Assembly (NCBI RefSeq): GCF_900323885.1
Contig: NZ_OOHJ01000033.1
Coordinates: 81,222-145,221 of the forward strand
Reading direction: 5' to 3'
Source of the DNA: [Actinomadura] parvosata subsp. kistnae
Lineage (GTDB): Bacteria > Actinomycetota > Actinomycetes > Streptosporangiales > Streptosporangiaceae
Length of the DNA: 64,000 nucleotides
Part shown: one piece after another, positions 43,035-51,366 of the stretch
Layout: the number at the start of each line of letters is the position of its first letter
How positions within the stretch are numbered: position 1 is the first letter of the stretch
Notes under the pieces: generated by a model
Seen by the model: only the letters and a program-made list of their open reading frames with translations
Databases searched by the model: none
Told to the model about the DNA's origin: nothing
Translations under genes and position numbers: made by a program

Positions 43035-44705
43035 ATGCGTGCGATCGGCGTGATCCAGCTCGTACTGCTCTTATGGATGGGATCGGGCGTGCTCACGCCC
43101 GGATCGGCGAGTGCGGCGCCGGCCGCGCCGCCGCTCGACGGAGGCGCGGCCTGGTACCCGCGCGTCATCCGGCTGCAGCATGCCGACGCCGCCCACAACG
43201 GCCGCATCCTCGCCGCCACGAACACGGGCGCCGGCGGCACCATCCACGAGAGCACCGACGACGGGCGGACCTTCCGCAAGATCAGCCAGATCCCGGCCGC
43301 GCCCGCGCCGGGCGAGTTCTCCTGCTGCGCGGCCCTGTTCGAGTTCCCGCGCGCGCTCGGCTCCAGCCCGGCCGGCACGCTCATCTGGGCCACCTCGATC
43401 AACACCGTGGGCGGCGGCGAGAGCCAGCCGGACCCGAACGCGCGGATCGTCGCCTGGACGAGCGCCGACCACGGCTACACCTGGACGCCGCTCCCGGCGC
43501 CGATCGTGACCGGCTCCACCGGGCACGGCCTGTGGGAGCCGGAGTTCTCCGAGGTGTCGGGGCAGCTCGTCATGCACTTCTCGGACAAGACCCAGCAGCC
43601 CGCCTTCGGCCAGACCCTGGCCCGGGTGCGGTCCGCCGACGGCGGCCGCACGTGGAGCGCCAAGGTGAACACGGTCGCCTCGGACGTGCCGGCGGACAGC
43701 CCCGGCATGCCCGTGGTCCGGCGCCTGCCGAACGGCCGGTACGTGATGGTGTACGAGTACTGCGAACTCGCCCCGGTGCCCGATGGGCACGGCTGCCGCG
43801 TCCACCTGCGTACCTCCGCTGACGGCTGGGACTGGGGCGACCCGCGCGACCCCGGCACGATCATCCGCACCGCGGACGGCAAGCACCTCGCGCACGCGCC
43901 CACCGTGGCGTGGGCGCCGGGCGGCGGCCCGCAGGGACGGCTCCTGGTGGTGGGCAAGCTGGTGCGCACCGGCGGCGACACCGGCCAGGCCGACGTCCTG
44001 CCGGAGAGCGGCCGGACCGTGCTCGTCAACACCGCGAACGGCGCGGGCGCCTGGTACGAGATCGACGCCCCCGTCCGGGTCGGCATCGACCTCACGCCGC
44101 CGGACCCCGGCCTGTACCAGCCCTGCCAGAACTACAGCTCGCCGCTGCTGCCGTCCGTGGACGGGAGCCGGGTGCTGGAGATCGCCACCGACGTCGCCGA
44201 CGGGACGTGCAAGGCGTACGTCGCCACCGGCCCCTCCTCCGGTACGGGCGACGCCGCCGGCGTGGCGGACGGGGCCGTCTACCGGGCCGTCAACCTCGGC
44301 AGCCGCCGATGCCTGGACGTCAGCGAGGGAGCCGTCGCGAACGGCACCCGCATCCAGCAGTGGGCCTGCAGCGGCGCGCTGGCCCAGCGGTGGCGGGCCG
44401 AGCGGCGGGCCGCGGGCGTGTTCTCCTTCGTCAACCCCAAGTCCGGCAAGTGCCTGGACGTGCCGAACGGCAACATCTCCGTGGACCCGGGCGACAAGGT
44501 GCACCTGTGGACGTGCAACGGCACCGGCGCGCAGGACTGGCTGCCGGTCGCGGTGGGCAGGTCCGCGTACCTCGTGAAGCCGCGCAACAACCAGGCGCTG
44601 TGCCTGGACGTCGCGGACGGCTCCACGGCGGACGGCGCCGAGGCGCGGGTCACCCCGTGCACGAACGCCGCCTCCCAGATCTGGCACCTCGGCGCGGCGG
44701 GATGA
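43035..44705 (+). CDS. secreted sialidase-fold protein with ricin-type lectin domain
   Basis: 556 residues. The signal peptide ends near ASAAPAAPP. A six-blade BNR propeller carries Asp-boxes STDDGRTF, SADHGYTW, SADGGRTW and a fourth SADGWDWG, from about residue 60 to 400. The last 140 residues are a ricin B trefoil (NLGSRRCLDVSEG, QRWRAE, GKCLDVPNGN, CLDVADGSTADG). It resembles exo-acting glycoside hydrolases of the sialidase superfamily. I cannot see the arginine triad and nucleophile Tyr of GH33 with confidence, so the activity is open. ATG 43035 follows GGAGG; an in-frame GTG at 42984 lies upstream of that ribosome site. Confidence 0.83.
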   Translation: MRAIGVIQLVLLLWMGSGVLTPGSASAAPAAPPLDGGAAWYPRVIRLQHADAAHNGRILAATNTGAGGTIHESTDDGRTFRKISQIPAAPAPGEFSCCAALFEFPRALGSSPAGTLIWATSINTVGGGESQPDPNARIVAWTSADHGYTWTPLPAPIVTGSTGHGLWEPEFSEVSGQLVMHFSDKTQQPAFGQTLARVRSADGGRTWSAKVNTVASDVPADSPGMPVVRRLPNGRYVMVYEYCELAPVPDGHGCRVHLRTSADGWDWGDPRDPGTIIRTADGKHLAHAPTVAWAPGGGPQGRLLVVGKLVRTGGDTGQADVLPESGRTVLVNTANGAGAWYEIDAPVRVGIDLTPPDPGLYQPCQNYSSPLLPSVDGSRVLEIATDVADGTCKAYVATGPSSGTGDAAGVADGAVYRAVNLGSRRCLDVSEGAVANGTRIQQWACSGALAQRWRAERRAAGVFSFVNPKSGKCLDVPNGNISVDPGDKVHLWTCNGTGAQDWLPVAVGRSAYLVKPRNNQALCLDVADGSTADGAEARVTPCTNAASQIWHLGAAG

Positions 44706-44720
44706 CGTCAGCGGTCGTGA

Positions 44721-45581
44721 TCAGGTGAGCGCGGCGGCCAGGGCGCGCCACTCCTGACGGGGGAAGGCGTCGCCGTTCGCGGTGAGCACCTGTACGCAGA
44801 CGTGGTCGGCGCCGGCGGCGCGGTGCTCGTCCAGCCGGCGGCCGATCGCCTCCTCGTCGCCCCAGGCGATCACGTCGTCGAACAGGCGGTCGCTCACCGA
44901 CGCCAGGTCGTCGGGGGTGTAGCCGAGCCGCAGCAGGTTGTTGGCGTAGTTCGGCAGCTCCAGGTAGCCGCGCAGCCAGCCGTCGCCGATCGCGCGCGCC
45001 TCGTCCCGGCCCGAGCACAGGATCACGGTCTGCTCGGGGAGCAGCAGCGGGCCCTCGCCCAGCGCCTGCCGGGCCCGCCGGGTGTGCTCGGGGGTGCCGA
45101 GGTAGGGGTGCGCGCCGCGCGCCCGCTTCGCGGCGAGGTCCAGCATCTTGGGGCCGAGCGCGGCCAGCACCCGGCTGTGCTCCGGGACGGGCGGGCCGGC
45201 CTGGTCGAGCTGGTCGAGGAAGGCCGTCATCGCCGCCAGCGGCCGGCGGTAGCGGCCCGGCTCGTGCCGGTCGACGGCCACCGCGTGGCTGACGCCGATG
45301 CCCATCAGGAAGCGGCGGTCGTAGGCGGCGGACAGGGAGGCGAAGGAGGTGGCGACGTAGGCGGGGTCGTGCATCCAGAGGTTGAGGATGCCGGTGGCGA
45401 CGACGATGCGGCGGGTGGCCGTCAGCAGGTGGGTGACCGCCTCGAAGACCGGGCCTCCCCCGTCGGGGAACCACAGCGCGCTGTATCCCAGCTCCTCGAG
45501 CTCCGCTGCCGCGTCCGCGGCCTCGCCCGGGTCGCCGAACCGCAGGAGGTGGCTCCACACGCCCACACCGGAAAGATCCAT
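44721..45581 (-). CDS. LLM-class F420-dependent oxidoreductase (TIGR03620-like)
   Basis: 286 residues of the luciferase-like monooxygenase fold. Visible elements are VGVWSHLLRFGDPGEAADAAAELEELGYSALWFPDGGG at the N-terminus, ATGILNLWMHDPAYVAT, and GIGVSHAVAVDRH. The pattern fits TIGR03620-type F420-dependent enzymes, which reduce or oxidise diverse substrates. ATG 45581 (MDLSGVG) or GTG 45593; neither has a convincing Shine-Dalgarno. It is convergent with the sialidase-fold gene and 79 bases downstream of the ornithine monooxygenase gene, whose iron-controlled transcript might run into it. A role in siderophore biosynthesis is not indicated. Confidence 0.85.
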   Translation of the reverse strand: MDLSGVGVWSHLLRFGDPGEAADAAAELEELGYSALWFPDGGGPVFEAVTHLLTATRRIVVATGILNLWMHDPAYVATSFASLSAAYDRRFLMGIGVSHAVAVDRHEPGRYRRPLAAMTAFLDQLDQAGPPVPEHSRVLAALGPKMLDLAAKRARGAHPYLGTPEHTRRARQALGEGPLLLPEQTVILCSGRDEARAIGDGWLRGYLELPNYANNLLRLGYTPDDLASVSDRLFDDVIAWGDEEAIGRRLDEHRAAGADHVCVQVLTANGDAFPRQEWRALAAALT

Positions 45582-45660
45582 GACAGGGATCACATCGCTT
45601 CGCGTTCCCCGGAGTCAAGGCCCCGCGCCCCGGCCGGGGCGCAGGGGTCCGCGGAACCTG

Positions 45661-46989
45661 TCAGCGCGAAAGGGCGTAGGAGTCGAGGCTGCCGCTGCGG
45701 AGCCGGTCGGCCACCGACTCGACGATCTCGCCCACCCGGATCGCCGTATTGGACAGCAGGGTCGAGGTGAGGCCGTGGGTGTGCTCGCTGGCGCCCTGCA
45801 CGTAGATGCCGCAGCGCAGCTCCGGCGCGGTGACCACCCGGTAGTCGCGGTCCAGCCGCACGCCGCCGCCGGGCAGCCGCTCGCAGAGCCGGCCCGCCTC
45901 GCCGAGCAGGTTGAGCGGGTCGGCGGGCCGGTAGCCGGTGGCGTAGACGATGACGTCGGCCTCCAGCAGGGTGCGCTCGCCGGTGGGCAGGAACTCCACG
46001 GTGACGCGCACGCCGTCCCCGTCCCGCTCGACGCCGATGAGGCGGGAGGCGTTGAGGATGCGCAGGCGCTCCTTGCCCTGCACCTTCTCCTGGTAGTGGC
46101 GGCGGTACAGCTCGTCGATGAGGTCGAGGTCCACCACGGAGTAGTTGGTGGAGGCGTGGTAGGCGCGCAGCCGCGCCTTCACCTCGTCGGGGGCGGCGTA
46201 GAAGTGGTCGACGGCCACGGCGTCGAAGATGCGGTTGGCGAAGGAGCTGTCGTCGGCCGGGGTGTAGCCGTACTTGCTGAAGACCGCGCACACCTCGGCC
46301 TGGGGGAAGGCGCCGTGCAGGTGCTCGGTCACCTCGGCGGCGCTCTGCCCGGCGCCGACGACCACGATCCTGCGCGGATCGCTCAGCGACGGCAGCTTGT
46401 CGAGCAGCTCCTCGCTGTGCCAGACGCGCTCGTCGCTGACGACGCCCTCGGGCAGGACCGGTTCGAGGCCGGTGGCCAGGACGAGGTTGCGGGTGCGGCG
46501 GGTGACGAGCGTGCCGTCGGCCTGCCGGACGACCACGTCGAGCGCCTCGATCGCCCCGCCGTCCCCGCCGGCCCCGCCGGCCTCGGCCGGGGTGACGGCG
46601 ACGACCTCGGAGCCGTACTCCACCCGCTCGGACAGGCGGGCGGCGGCCCATTCGAGATAGTCGTGGAATTCCATGCGGGAGGGGAACATCGTCTTGTGGT
46701 TGATGAAGTCGAGCAGCCGTCCCTTGTCCTGGAGGTAGCACAGGAAGCTGAACGGGCTCGTGGGGTTCCGCATGGTGACCAGGTCCTTCAGAAAGGACAC
46801 CTGCATGGTCGTGCCTTCCAGCAACATGCCACGGTGCCAGCCGAAGGCGGGCTGCTTCTCGAGGAAGACGGCGTCGAGCAGGTCGCCCGTCCGCTCCTGG
46901 CGCTCCTGCAACGCGATGGCCAGGGCGAGGTTGGACGGCCCGAAACCGATGCCTACGAGGTCGTGGACGTGCTGCTCCGCTGAGGACAT
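45661..46989 (-). CDS. cchB: L-ornithine N5-monooxygenase (CchB-like)
   Basis: 442 residues of the SidA/PvdA/IucD family. The FAD motif is LVGIGFGPSNLALAIAL, HRGMLLEGTTMQVSFLKDLVT follows, the NADPH motif is VVVGAGQSAAEVTEHL near residue 225, and YATGY and HGLTSTLLSNTAIR lie near the end. It hydroxylates the side-chain nitrogen of L-ornithine, the first step towards hydroxamate siderophores. ATG 46989 follows GGAAAGG. It is divergent from the formyltransferase gene across two iron boxes, which fits repression by iron. The symbol is by analogy with the coelichelin cluster. Confidence 0.93.
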   Translation of the reverse strand: MSSAEQHVHDLVGIGFGPSNLALAIALQERQERTGDLLDAVFLEKQPAFGWHRGMLLEGTTMQVSFLKDLVTMRNPTSPFSFLCYLQDKGRLLDFINHKTMFPSRMEFHDYLEWAAARLSERVEYGSEVVAVTPAEAGGAGGDGGAIEALDVVVRQADGTLVTRRTRNLVLATGLEPVLPEGVVSDERVWHSEELLDKLPSLSDPRRIVVVGAGQSAAEVTEHLHGAFPQAEVCAVFSKYGYTPADDSSFANRIFDAVAVDHFYAAPDEVKARLRAYHASTNYSVVDLDLIDELYRRHYQEKVQGKERLRILNASRLIGVERDGDGVRVTVEFLPTGERTLLEADVIVYATGYRPADPLNLLGEAGRLCERLPGGGVRLDRDYRVVTAPELRCGIYVQGASEHTHGLTSTLLSNTAIRVGEIVESVADRLRSGSLDSYALSR

Positions 46990-47036
46990 GGATGCCTTTC
47001 CGCCGGGTTGTAACGGGGGTGGAGTCATGGCATAAA

Positions 47037-47055
47037 TTAGGTTAGCCTTGCCTAA
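47037..47055. promoter_or_regulatory. iron box 1 (DmdR/IdeR-type)
   Basis: TTAGGTTAGCCTTGCCTAA matches the TTAGGTTAGGCTCACCTAA consensus at most positions. It lies between the divergent ornithine monooxygenase and formyltransferase genes, 48 bases from the former. Confidence 0.85.
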
Positions 47056-47056
47056 T

Positions 47057-47075
47057 TAAGGCGAGCCTAACTTAA
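47057..47075. promoter_or_regulatory. iron box 2 (DmdR/IdeR-type)
   Basis: On the minus strand TTAAGTTAGGCTCGCCTTA agrees with the iron-box consensus at 16 of 19 positions. It abuts iron box 1 and lies 26 bases before the formyltransferase ATG, so both divergent promoters are covered. Confidence 0.8.
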
Positions 47076-47101
47076 TCTGATGCCCTCGACAAGGAGGCAC
47101 C

Positions 47102-48049
47102 ATGCGGGTCGTGATGTTCGGCTACCAGACCTGGGGCCATCGCACGCTCCAGGCACTGCTGGACTCGGCGCACGAAGTCGTCCTGGTGGTCACCCACCCC
47201 AAGAGCGATCACGCCTACGAGCGGATCTGGAGCGACTCGGTGGCCGAGCTGGCCGAGGCACACGACGTCCCGGTGCTGCTGCGCAACCGGCCGGACGACG
47301 AGGAGCTGATGGTCCGCCTCAAGGAGGCCGAGCCGGACCTCATCGTCGCCAACAACTGGCGGACCTGGATCCCACCGGAGATTTTCAACCTGCCCAGGCA
47401 CGGCACCCTCAACGTGCACGACTCGCTGCTGCCCGCCTACGCCGGCTTCTCGCCGCTGATCTGGGCACTGATCAACGGCGAGAAGGAGGTGGGGGTGACC
47501 GCGCACATGATGTCCGACGAACTGGACGCCGGGGACATCGTCGTGCAGCGGGCCGTGCCCGTCGGCCCCCACGACACCGCGACCGACCTGTTCCACCGCA
47601 CGGTCGACCTGATCGCGCCGATCGTCACCGAGGCGCTCGACCTCATCGACTCCGGGCGGACCGACTGGACCCCGCAGGACCGGTCGAAGGCCAGCTTCTT
47701 CCACAAGCGCTCGATCGAGGACAGCAACATCGACTGGAGCTGGCCGGCCGAGGACATCGAGCGGCTGGTCCGCGCCCAGTCCGACCCGTACCCCAACGCC
47801 TTCACCCACTACCGGGGCGAGCGCGTGCGCGTGCTCAAAGCCTCCGTGTCCAAAGGCATTTACGGGGGCACGCCCGGGCGGATCTTCATCAGGGAGGGCG
47901 ACGGCGTGGTCATCGTGGCGGGCGCCGAGGCCCGCCGCGGCCGCAGTCACGGGCTGGTGATCGAGCGCGTGCGTACGGAGGACGGCACCGACCTGCCCGC
48001 CACCGAGCTGTTCAGGACCATGGGGGGTTACCTCACCCGCCGGCCGTGA
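47102..48049 (+). CDS. cchA: N5-hydroxyornithine formyltransferase (CchA-like)
   Basis: 315 residues related to methionyl-tRNA formyltransferase. The formyl-THF site shows NNWRTWIPPEIFNL, then the catalytic pattern LNVHDSLLPAYAGFSPLIWALINGE (Asn, His and the following SLLP) and DELDAGDIVVQ. The C-terminal domain replaces the tRNA-binding part and is shorter. It would transfer a formyl group to N5-hydroxyornithine, giving the formyl-hydroxamate used by the first NRPS module. AAGGAGG precedes ATG 47102 at 6 bases. It is directly downstream of iron box 2. Its last 17 bases overlap the convergent esterase gene. Confidence 0.92.
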   Translation: MRVVMFGYQTWGHRTLQALLDSAHEVVLVVTHPKSDHAYERIWSDSVAELAEAHDVPVLLRNRPDDEELMVRLKEAEPDLIVANNWRTWIPPEIFNLPRHGTLNVHDSLLPAYAGFSPLIWALINGEKEVGVTAHMMSDELDAGDIVVQRAVPVGPHDTATDLFHRTVDLIAPIVTEALDLIDSGRTDWTPQDRSKASFFHKRSIEDSNIDWSWPAEDIERLVRAQSDPYPNAFTHYRGERVRVLKASVSKGIYGGTPGRIFIREGDGVVIVAGAEARRGRSHGLVIERVRTEDGTDLPATELFRTMGGYLTRRP

Positions 48050-49169
48050 GGGCGCGGTGGCCCGGCGGCGCGGCCGGGCCACCGCCGTCGGCGAGCGCCC
48101 AGGCGACGTCGCGGAGCAGGGCGTGCCGCCACCCGGCCCGGTCGTGGCCCGACGGGGAGCGCGAGACCCGCACCGTGGCGCCGGCCCGCTCCGTCAGCGT
48201 CTCGACGACCTCACAGTGCGGCAGCATCCGCCGCTCGTGCTCCCCGACGTCGAACGCGACGCGCAGCCCGGACAGGTCGGGGCGCTGCTCCCGCAGGCGC
48301 GCGGCGACGGCGCCCCCGGCCGGACCGCCCAGGGGGTCGGCCAGGTCGGGCGGGGCGGGCGTCCACCAGAACGACCCCGACTGGCAGGCCACCCTGGACA
48401 CCAGCCCGGGGAACTCCAGCGCCGCGTACAGGGCGCTGAGCCCGCCGAGGCTCTGCCCGGCCACCACCATCCGGTCCCGGTCGGCGGGCACGCCGCTCCG
48501 CTCGACCAGCGGCAGCAGCTCGTCCCCGATCGCCTCCCACAGGGCGGGCGCGCAGGCGAGCTCGGCCTGCCTGTCCGCTGCGGGCAGGAAGACGAGCGTG
48601 ACGGGCGGCAGGTCGCCCTGGGCGACGGCCGAGTCGAACGCGGTCATCGCCGGATGCAGGTACAGCCAGTCGTCTCCGTCGAGCAGCAGGACGATCGGCC
48701 CGCCGCCGCCCGCCGGGTGCACGCGCACGGTGCGCCGGCCGCCGAGCCGCGCGCTGGTCCAGCGCAGGCGGGTGCCCGGCAGCGGCAGCACCTCGTCGGC
48801 GCCGACGGCGGGCCAGTGCGGCTGGGCGGGGGCATCGGGGGTCGCGGCGATGGACCGCTCGCCGCCCGCGCCCACCGGGTTGAGCGGGTCGCCGTGCGCT
48901 CCGTCGGCGTCGAGGAGCTGGTACGTCACCCGCAGCCGCGCGGGCATGGGCACCTCGGCGTACCAGCAGTCCGTGCCGCCCCATCGGCGCAGCGGCACGG
49001 GCTCCGACCAGCTCTCGAACGCGACGGTGGCGGCGCGGCCGCGCCGCAGGAACAGGGCGGTCCAGCCGCCGTCGGGGCGGGGCGCGAACGCGGGCGTGGC
49101 CGCCGCGGCCCAGAACGCGTCGCTGCCCGGCTGCCCGGGTAATCCGTATCCGGCGAAGGTGTCGCCCAT
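48033..49169 (-). CDS. cchJ: siderophore esterase (CchJ/Fes-like)
   Basis: 378 residues. The N-terminal beta-rich part (TALFLRRGRAATVAFES) resembles the enterochelin-esterase N domain. The C-terminal alpha/beta hydrolase (esterase-D type) has GQSLGGLSALYAAL (nucleophile Ser near residue 238), an acidic AFDVGEHERRM and a His in SPSGHDRAGWRHAL. In coelichelin-type clusters a trans-acting esterase of this kind replaces the missing NRPS thioesterase, releasing the peptide or hydrolysing the ferri-siderophore. ATG 49169 is chosen (MGDTFAGYG); the frame continues upstream through the iron box and is not plausible there. The iron box at 49211 lies 42 bases upstream. Confidence 0.88.
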   Translation of the reverse strand: MGDTFAGYGLPGQPGSDAFWAAAATPAFAPRPDGGWTALFLRRGRAATVAFESWSEPVPLRRWGGTDCWYAEVPMPARLRVTYQLLDADGAHGDPLNPVGAGGERSIAATPDAPAQPHWPAVGADEVLPLPGTRLRWTSARLGGRRTVRVHPAGGGGPIVLLLDGDDWLYLHPAMTAFDSAVAQGDLPPVTLVFLPAADRQAELACAPALWEAIGDELLPLVERSGVPADRDRMVVAGQSLGGLSALYAALEFPGLVSRVACQSGSFWWTPAPPDLADPLGGPAGGAVAARLREQRPDLSGLRVAFDVGEHERRMLPHCEVVETLTERAGATVRVSRSPSGHDRAGWRHALLRDVAWALADGGGPAAPPGHRALTAGG

Positions 49170-49210
49170 GTGCCTGCCCGTCCGTCCTGCCGTCGATCGG
49201 AAGTAGGAAG

Positions 49211-49229
49211 ATAGGTTAGCCTTACCTAA
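49211..49229. promoter_or_regulatory. iron box 3 (DmdR/IdeR-type)
   Basis: ATAGGTTAGCCTTACCTAA agrees with the consensus at 16 of 19 positions. It sits between the divergent esterase and exporter genes and could control both the esterase and the exporter-NRPS operon. Confidence 0.83.
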
Positions 49230-49340
49230 TCTTAGCGTGTTACGGTGGCAGCCGAGATCGCAGCGGACGAGCAAGGGACCCCGATGCCTGCACCAGGAAC
49301 GATCCTGACGGCCCAACGGCGATCAGCGGCGGCGCCGCCC

Positions 49341-49409
49341 GTCGCGGCCGGGACGTGAGCGGCACCCAGGCTCGCCCCGCCCCTCGCGGCGAGGACGTGA
49401 GCGGCACCC
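49341..49409 (+). repeat. 42-bp tandem duplication at the disrupted start of the exporter gene
   Basis: The stretch TCGCGGCCGGGACGTGAGCG (from 49342) recurs with two changes from 49384, a period of 42. It lies between a good ribosome site plus ATG at 49284 (MPAPGTILTAQRRSAA, which hits a stop inside the first copy) and the open exporter frame, which has no start before 49459. Confidence 0.7.
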
Positions 49410-49458
49410 CGTACGCGCCGCACTGCGCACGGCCACCGGACGCGAGGCCGCCCGATGG

Positions 49459-51300
49459 GTGAGCGCGGCCTGCCGCCGGGCACCCTGGCTGACGGCCGCC
49501 ACCGCCGCCACCACCGTGGCGGGAGCGGCGCTCCAGGTGCTGCCCGTGCTGCTGCTCGGCCGGGTCGTCGACGGGGTGGTCGCGGGCGAGCCGCACACCA
49601 TCCTCGTCACGATCGGCGTGCTCCTGGCGGGCGCGGCCCTGCTCGGCGCGGCGGCCACCGCGGCGTCGGCGTACCTGATCGGGCGGCTCGGCGCGGAGCT
49701 GCTGGCGCGGCTGCGCGAAGGCGCCGTGCGGGCCGTGCTGGGGCTGCCGAGCGCCAGGATCGAGCAGGTCGGCGCCGGTGACGTGCTCTCCCGCGTCGGC
49801 GACGACGTGGCCGTGGTGTCCAAGGGCATCCGGCAGGCGATCCCCACGGTGTTCTCCTCCGGGGTGCTCGTCGTCATCGCCACGGTCGGCATGTTCGGGC
49901 TGGACTGGCGGCTCGGGCTGGCGGGCGCCGGGGCGCTGCCCGCGTACGCGCTGGCGCTGCGCTGGTACCTGCCCCGCTCCGCGCCGCTTTACCGGGCGCA
50001 GCGCGAGGCCCAGGCCGACCGCGCGCAGGCGCTGATCAGCGGGCTGAACGGCATCGACACCGTCCGCGCCTACCGGCTGGAGAGCGTCTTCCGCGAGCGG
50101 GTCGGCCGCGAGTCGTGGCGGGTGCGCGACCTCGGCGTAGAGGTGTTCCGCTTCTTCGGGCGGTTCGTCGGCCGGGAGAACCGCGCCGAGTTCATCGGGC
50201 TGGTCCTGATCATCGTGGTCGGGTACGTGCTGCTGGAGGCCGGGGCCGTCACCCTGGGCGAGGCGTCGGTGGCGCCGCTGCTGTTCCACCGGCTGTTCAA
50301 CCCGCTGGGCGCCATCATGTTCACCTTCGACGAGGCGCAGAAGTCGGGCGCCAGCCTGACCCGGCTGGTCGGGGTGCTGAGCGAGCCGGCGGAGGAACGG
50401 CTGGTGGGCGAGCCGGCGCAAGAGCGGCCGGCGGACGGCGCGGGGGCCACCCAGCCGACCGGCGCGGATGCCACCCACCCGACCGGCGCGGATGCCACCC
50501 ACCCGACCGGCGCGGGCACCACCCAGCCGACCGGCGCGGGCGCCACCCGGCCGACCGGCGCGGGGCCGTATCCGGTGGTGGTGAAGGGGCTGACGTTCGC
50601 CTACCCCGGGTCCGAGCGGCCGGTCCTGCGGGACGTGGACCTGGAGATCCCGGCCGGCGGGTCGCTCGCGCTGGTGGGGGCGACGGGCGCGGGCAAGTCG
50701 ACGCTGGCGGCGCTGATCGCGGGCATCGGCGTCCCGCAGGCCGGGTCGGTGCGCATCGGCTCGACCGACCTGGCCGAGCTGGACGAGGCCGGGGCGCGGG
50801 TCCTGGTCAGCATCCTGACGCAGGAGACGCACGTCTTCTCCGGCCCGCTCGCCGACGACCTGCGCCTGGCCGCGCCGGACGCGACGGACGCCGAGCTGAT
50901 GGACGCGCTGCGCACAGCCGGCGCCGGCCCGTGGGTGGCGGCGCTGCCCGACGGCCTGGACACGGTGGTCGGCGAGGGCGGCGAGCGCCTGGACGGCACG
51001 AAGGTCGCCCAGCTCGCCCTGGCCCGCCTGGTCCTGGGCCGGGCACCGGTCGTCGTGCTGGACGAGTCGACCGCGGAGGCCGGCAGCCAGGGCGCCGCCG
51101 AGCTGGAGCGGGCCGTGCTGGCCGCCTGCCGGGGCCGCACCGCGCTGTTCGTGGCGCACCGGCTGACGCAGGCGATGGCGGCCGACCGCATCGCCGTCCT
51201 GGACGCGGGCCGCGTCGTCGAGCAGGGCACCCACGAGGAGCTGCTGGCCCTGGACGGCCGGTACGCGCGGCTGTGGCGCGCATGGCGACAAGCCGCCTAG
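49459..51300 (+). CDS. cchG: siderophore ABC exporter half with intact Walker A but degenerate signature (CchG-like)
   Basis: 613 residues from GTG 49459. A six-helix type I exporter membrane domain (about 1-310) is followed by a repeat-rich linker and an ATPase domain. Walker A is GATGAGKST, Walker B VVVLDEST and H-loop FVAHRL. The signature reads RLDGTKVAQLALAR, not LSGGQ, and the D-loop region is AEAGS. Protein-like sequence in this frame continues upstream of 49459 (RAALRTATGREAARW) without a start. A good ATG with AAGGGA at 49284 is in another frame, separated by a 42-bp duplication. The true gene probably starts at 49284. It would pair with the product of 62283-63983 to export the siderophore. 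Confidence 0.88.
   Translation: MSAACRRAPWLTAATAATTVAGAALQVLPVLLLGRVVDGVVAGEPHTILVTIGVLLAGAALLGAAATAASAYLIGRLGAELLARLREGAVRAVLGLPSARIEQVGAGDVLSRVGDDVAVVSKGIRQAIPTVFSSGVLVVIATVGMFGLDWRLGLAGAGALPAYALALRWYLPRSAPLYRAQREAQADRAQALISGLNGIDTVRAYRLESVFRERVGRESWRVRDLGVEVFRFFGRFVGRENRAEFIGLVLIIVVGYVLLEAGAVTLGEASVAPLLFHRLFNPLGAIMFTFDEAQKSGASLTRLVGVLSEPAEERLVGEPAQERPADGAGATQPTGADATHPTGADATHPTGAGTTQPTGAGATRPTGAGPYPVVVKGLTFAYPGSERPVLRDVDLEIPAGGSLALVGATGAGKSTLAALIAGIGVPQAGSVRIGSTDLAELDEAGARVLVSILTQETHVFSGPLADDLRLAAPDATDAELMDALRTAGAGPWVAALPDGLDTVVGEGGERLDGTKVAQLALARLVLGRAPVVVLDESTAEAGSQGAAELERAVLAACRGRTALFVAHRLTQAMAADRIAVLDAGRVVEQGTHEELLALDGRYARLWRAWRQAA
50437..50556 (+). repeat. five 24-bp tandem repeats in the exporter linker
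   Basis: Units at 50437, 50461, 50485, 50509 and 50533 encode eight-residue GA-D/G-AT-H/Q-PT repeats between the membrane and ATPase domains. Units two and three are identical. Copy number is likely to vary between strains. Confidence 0.88.
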
Positions 51301-51366
51301 CCGGCCCCGCCGCCGCGCCGGGTGGCGAGCCAGTTGATCGACCGAAACCGAGGTGAACCGAAAGGG

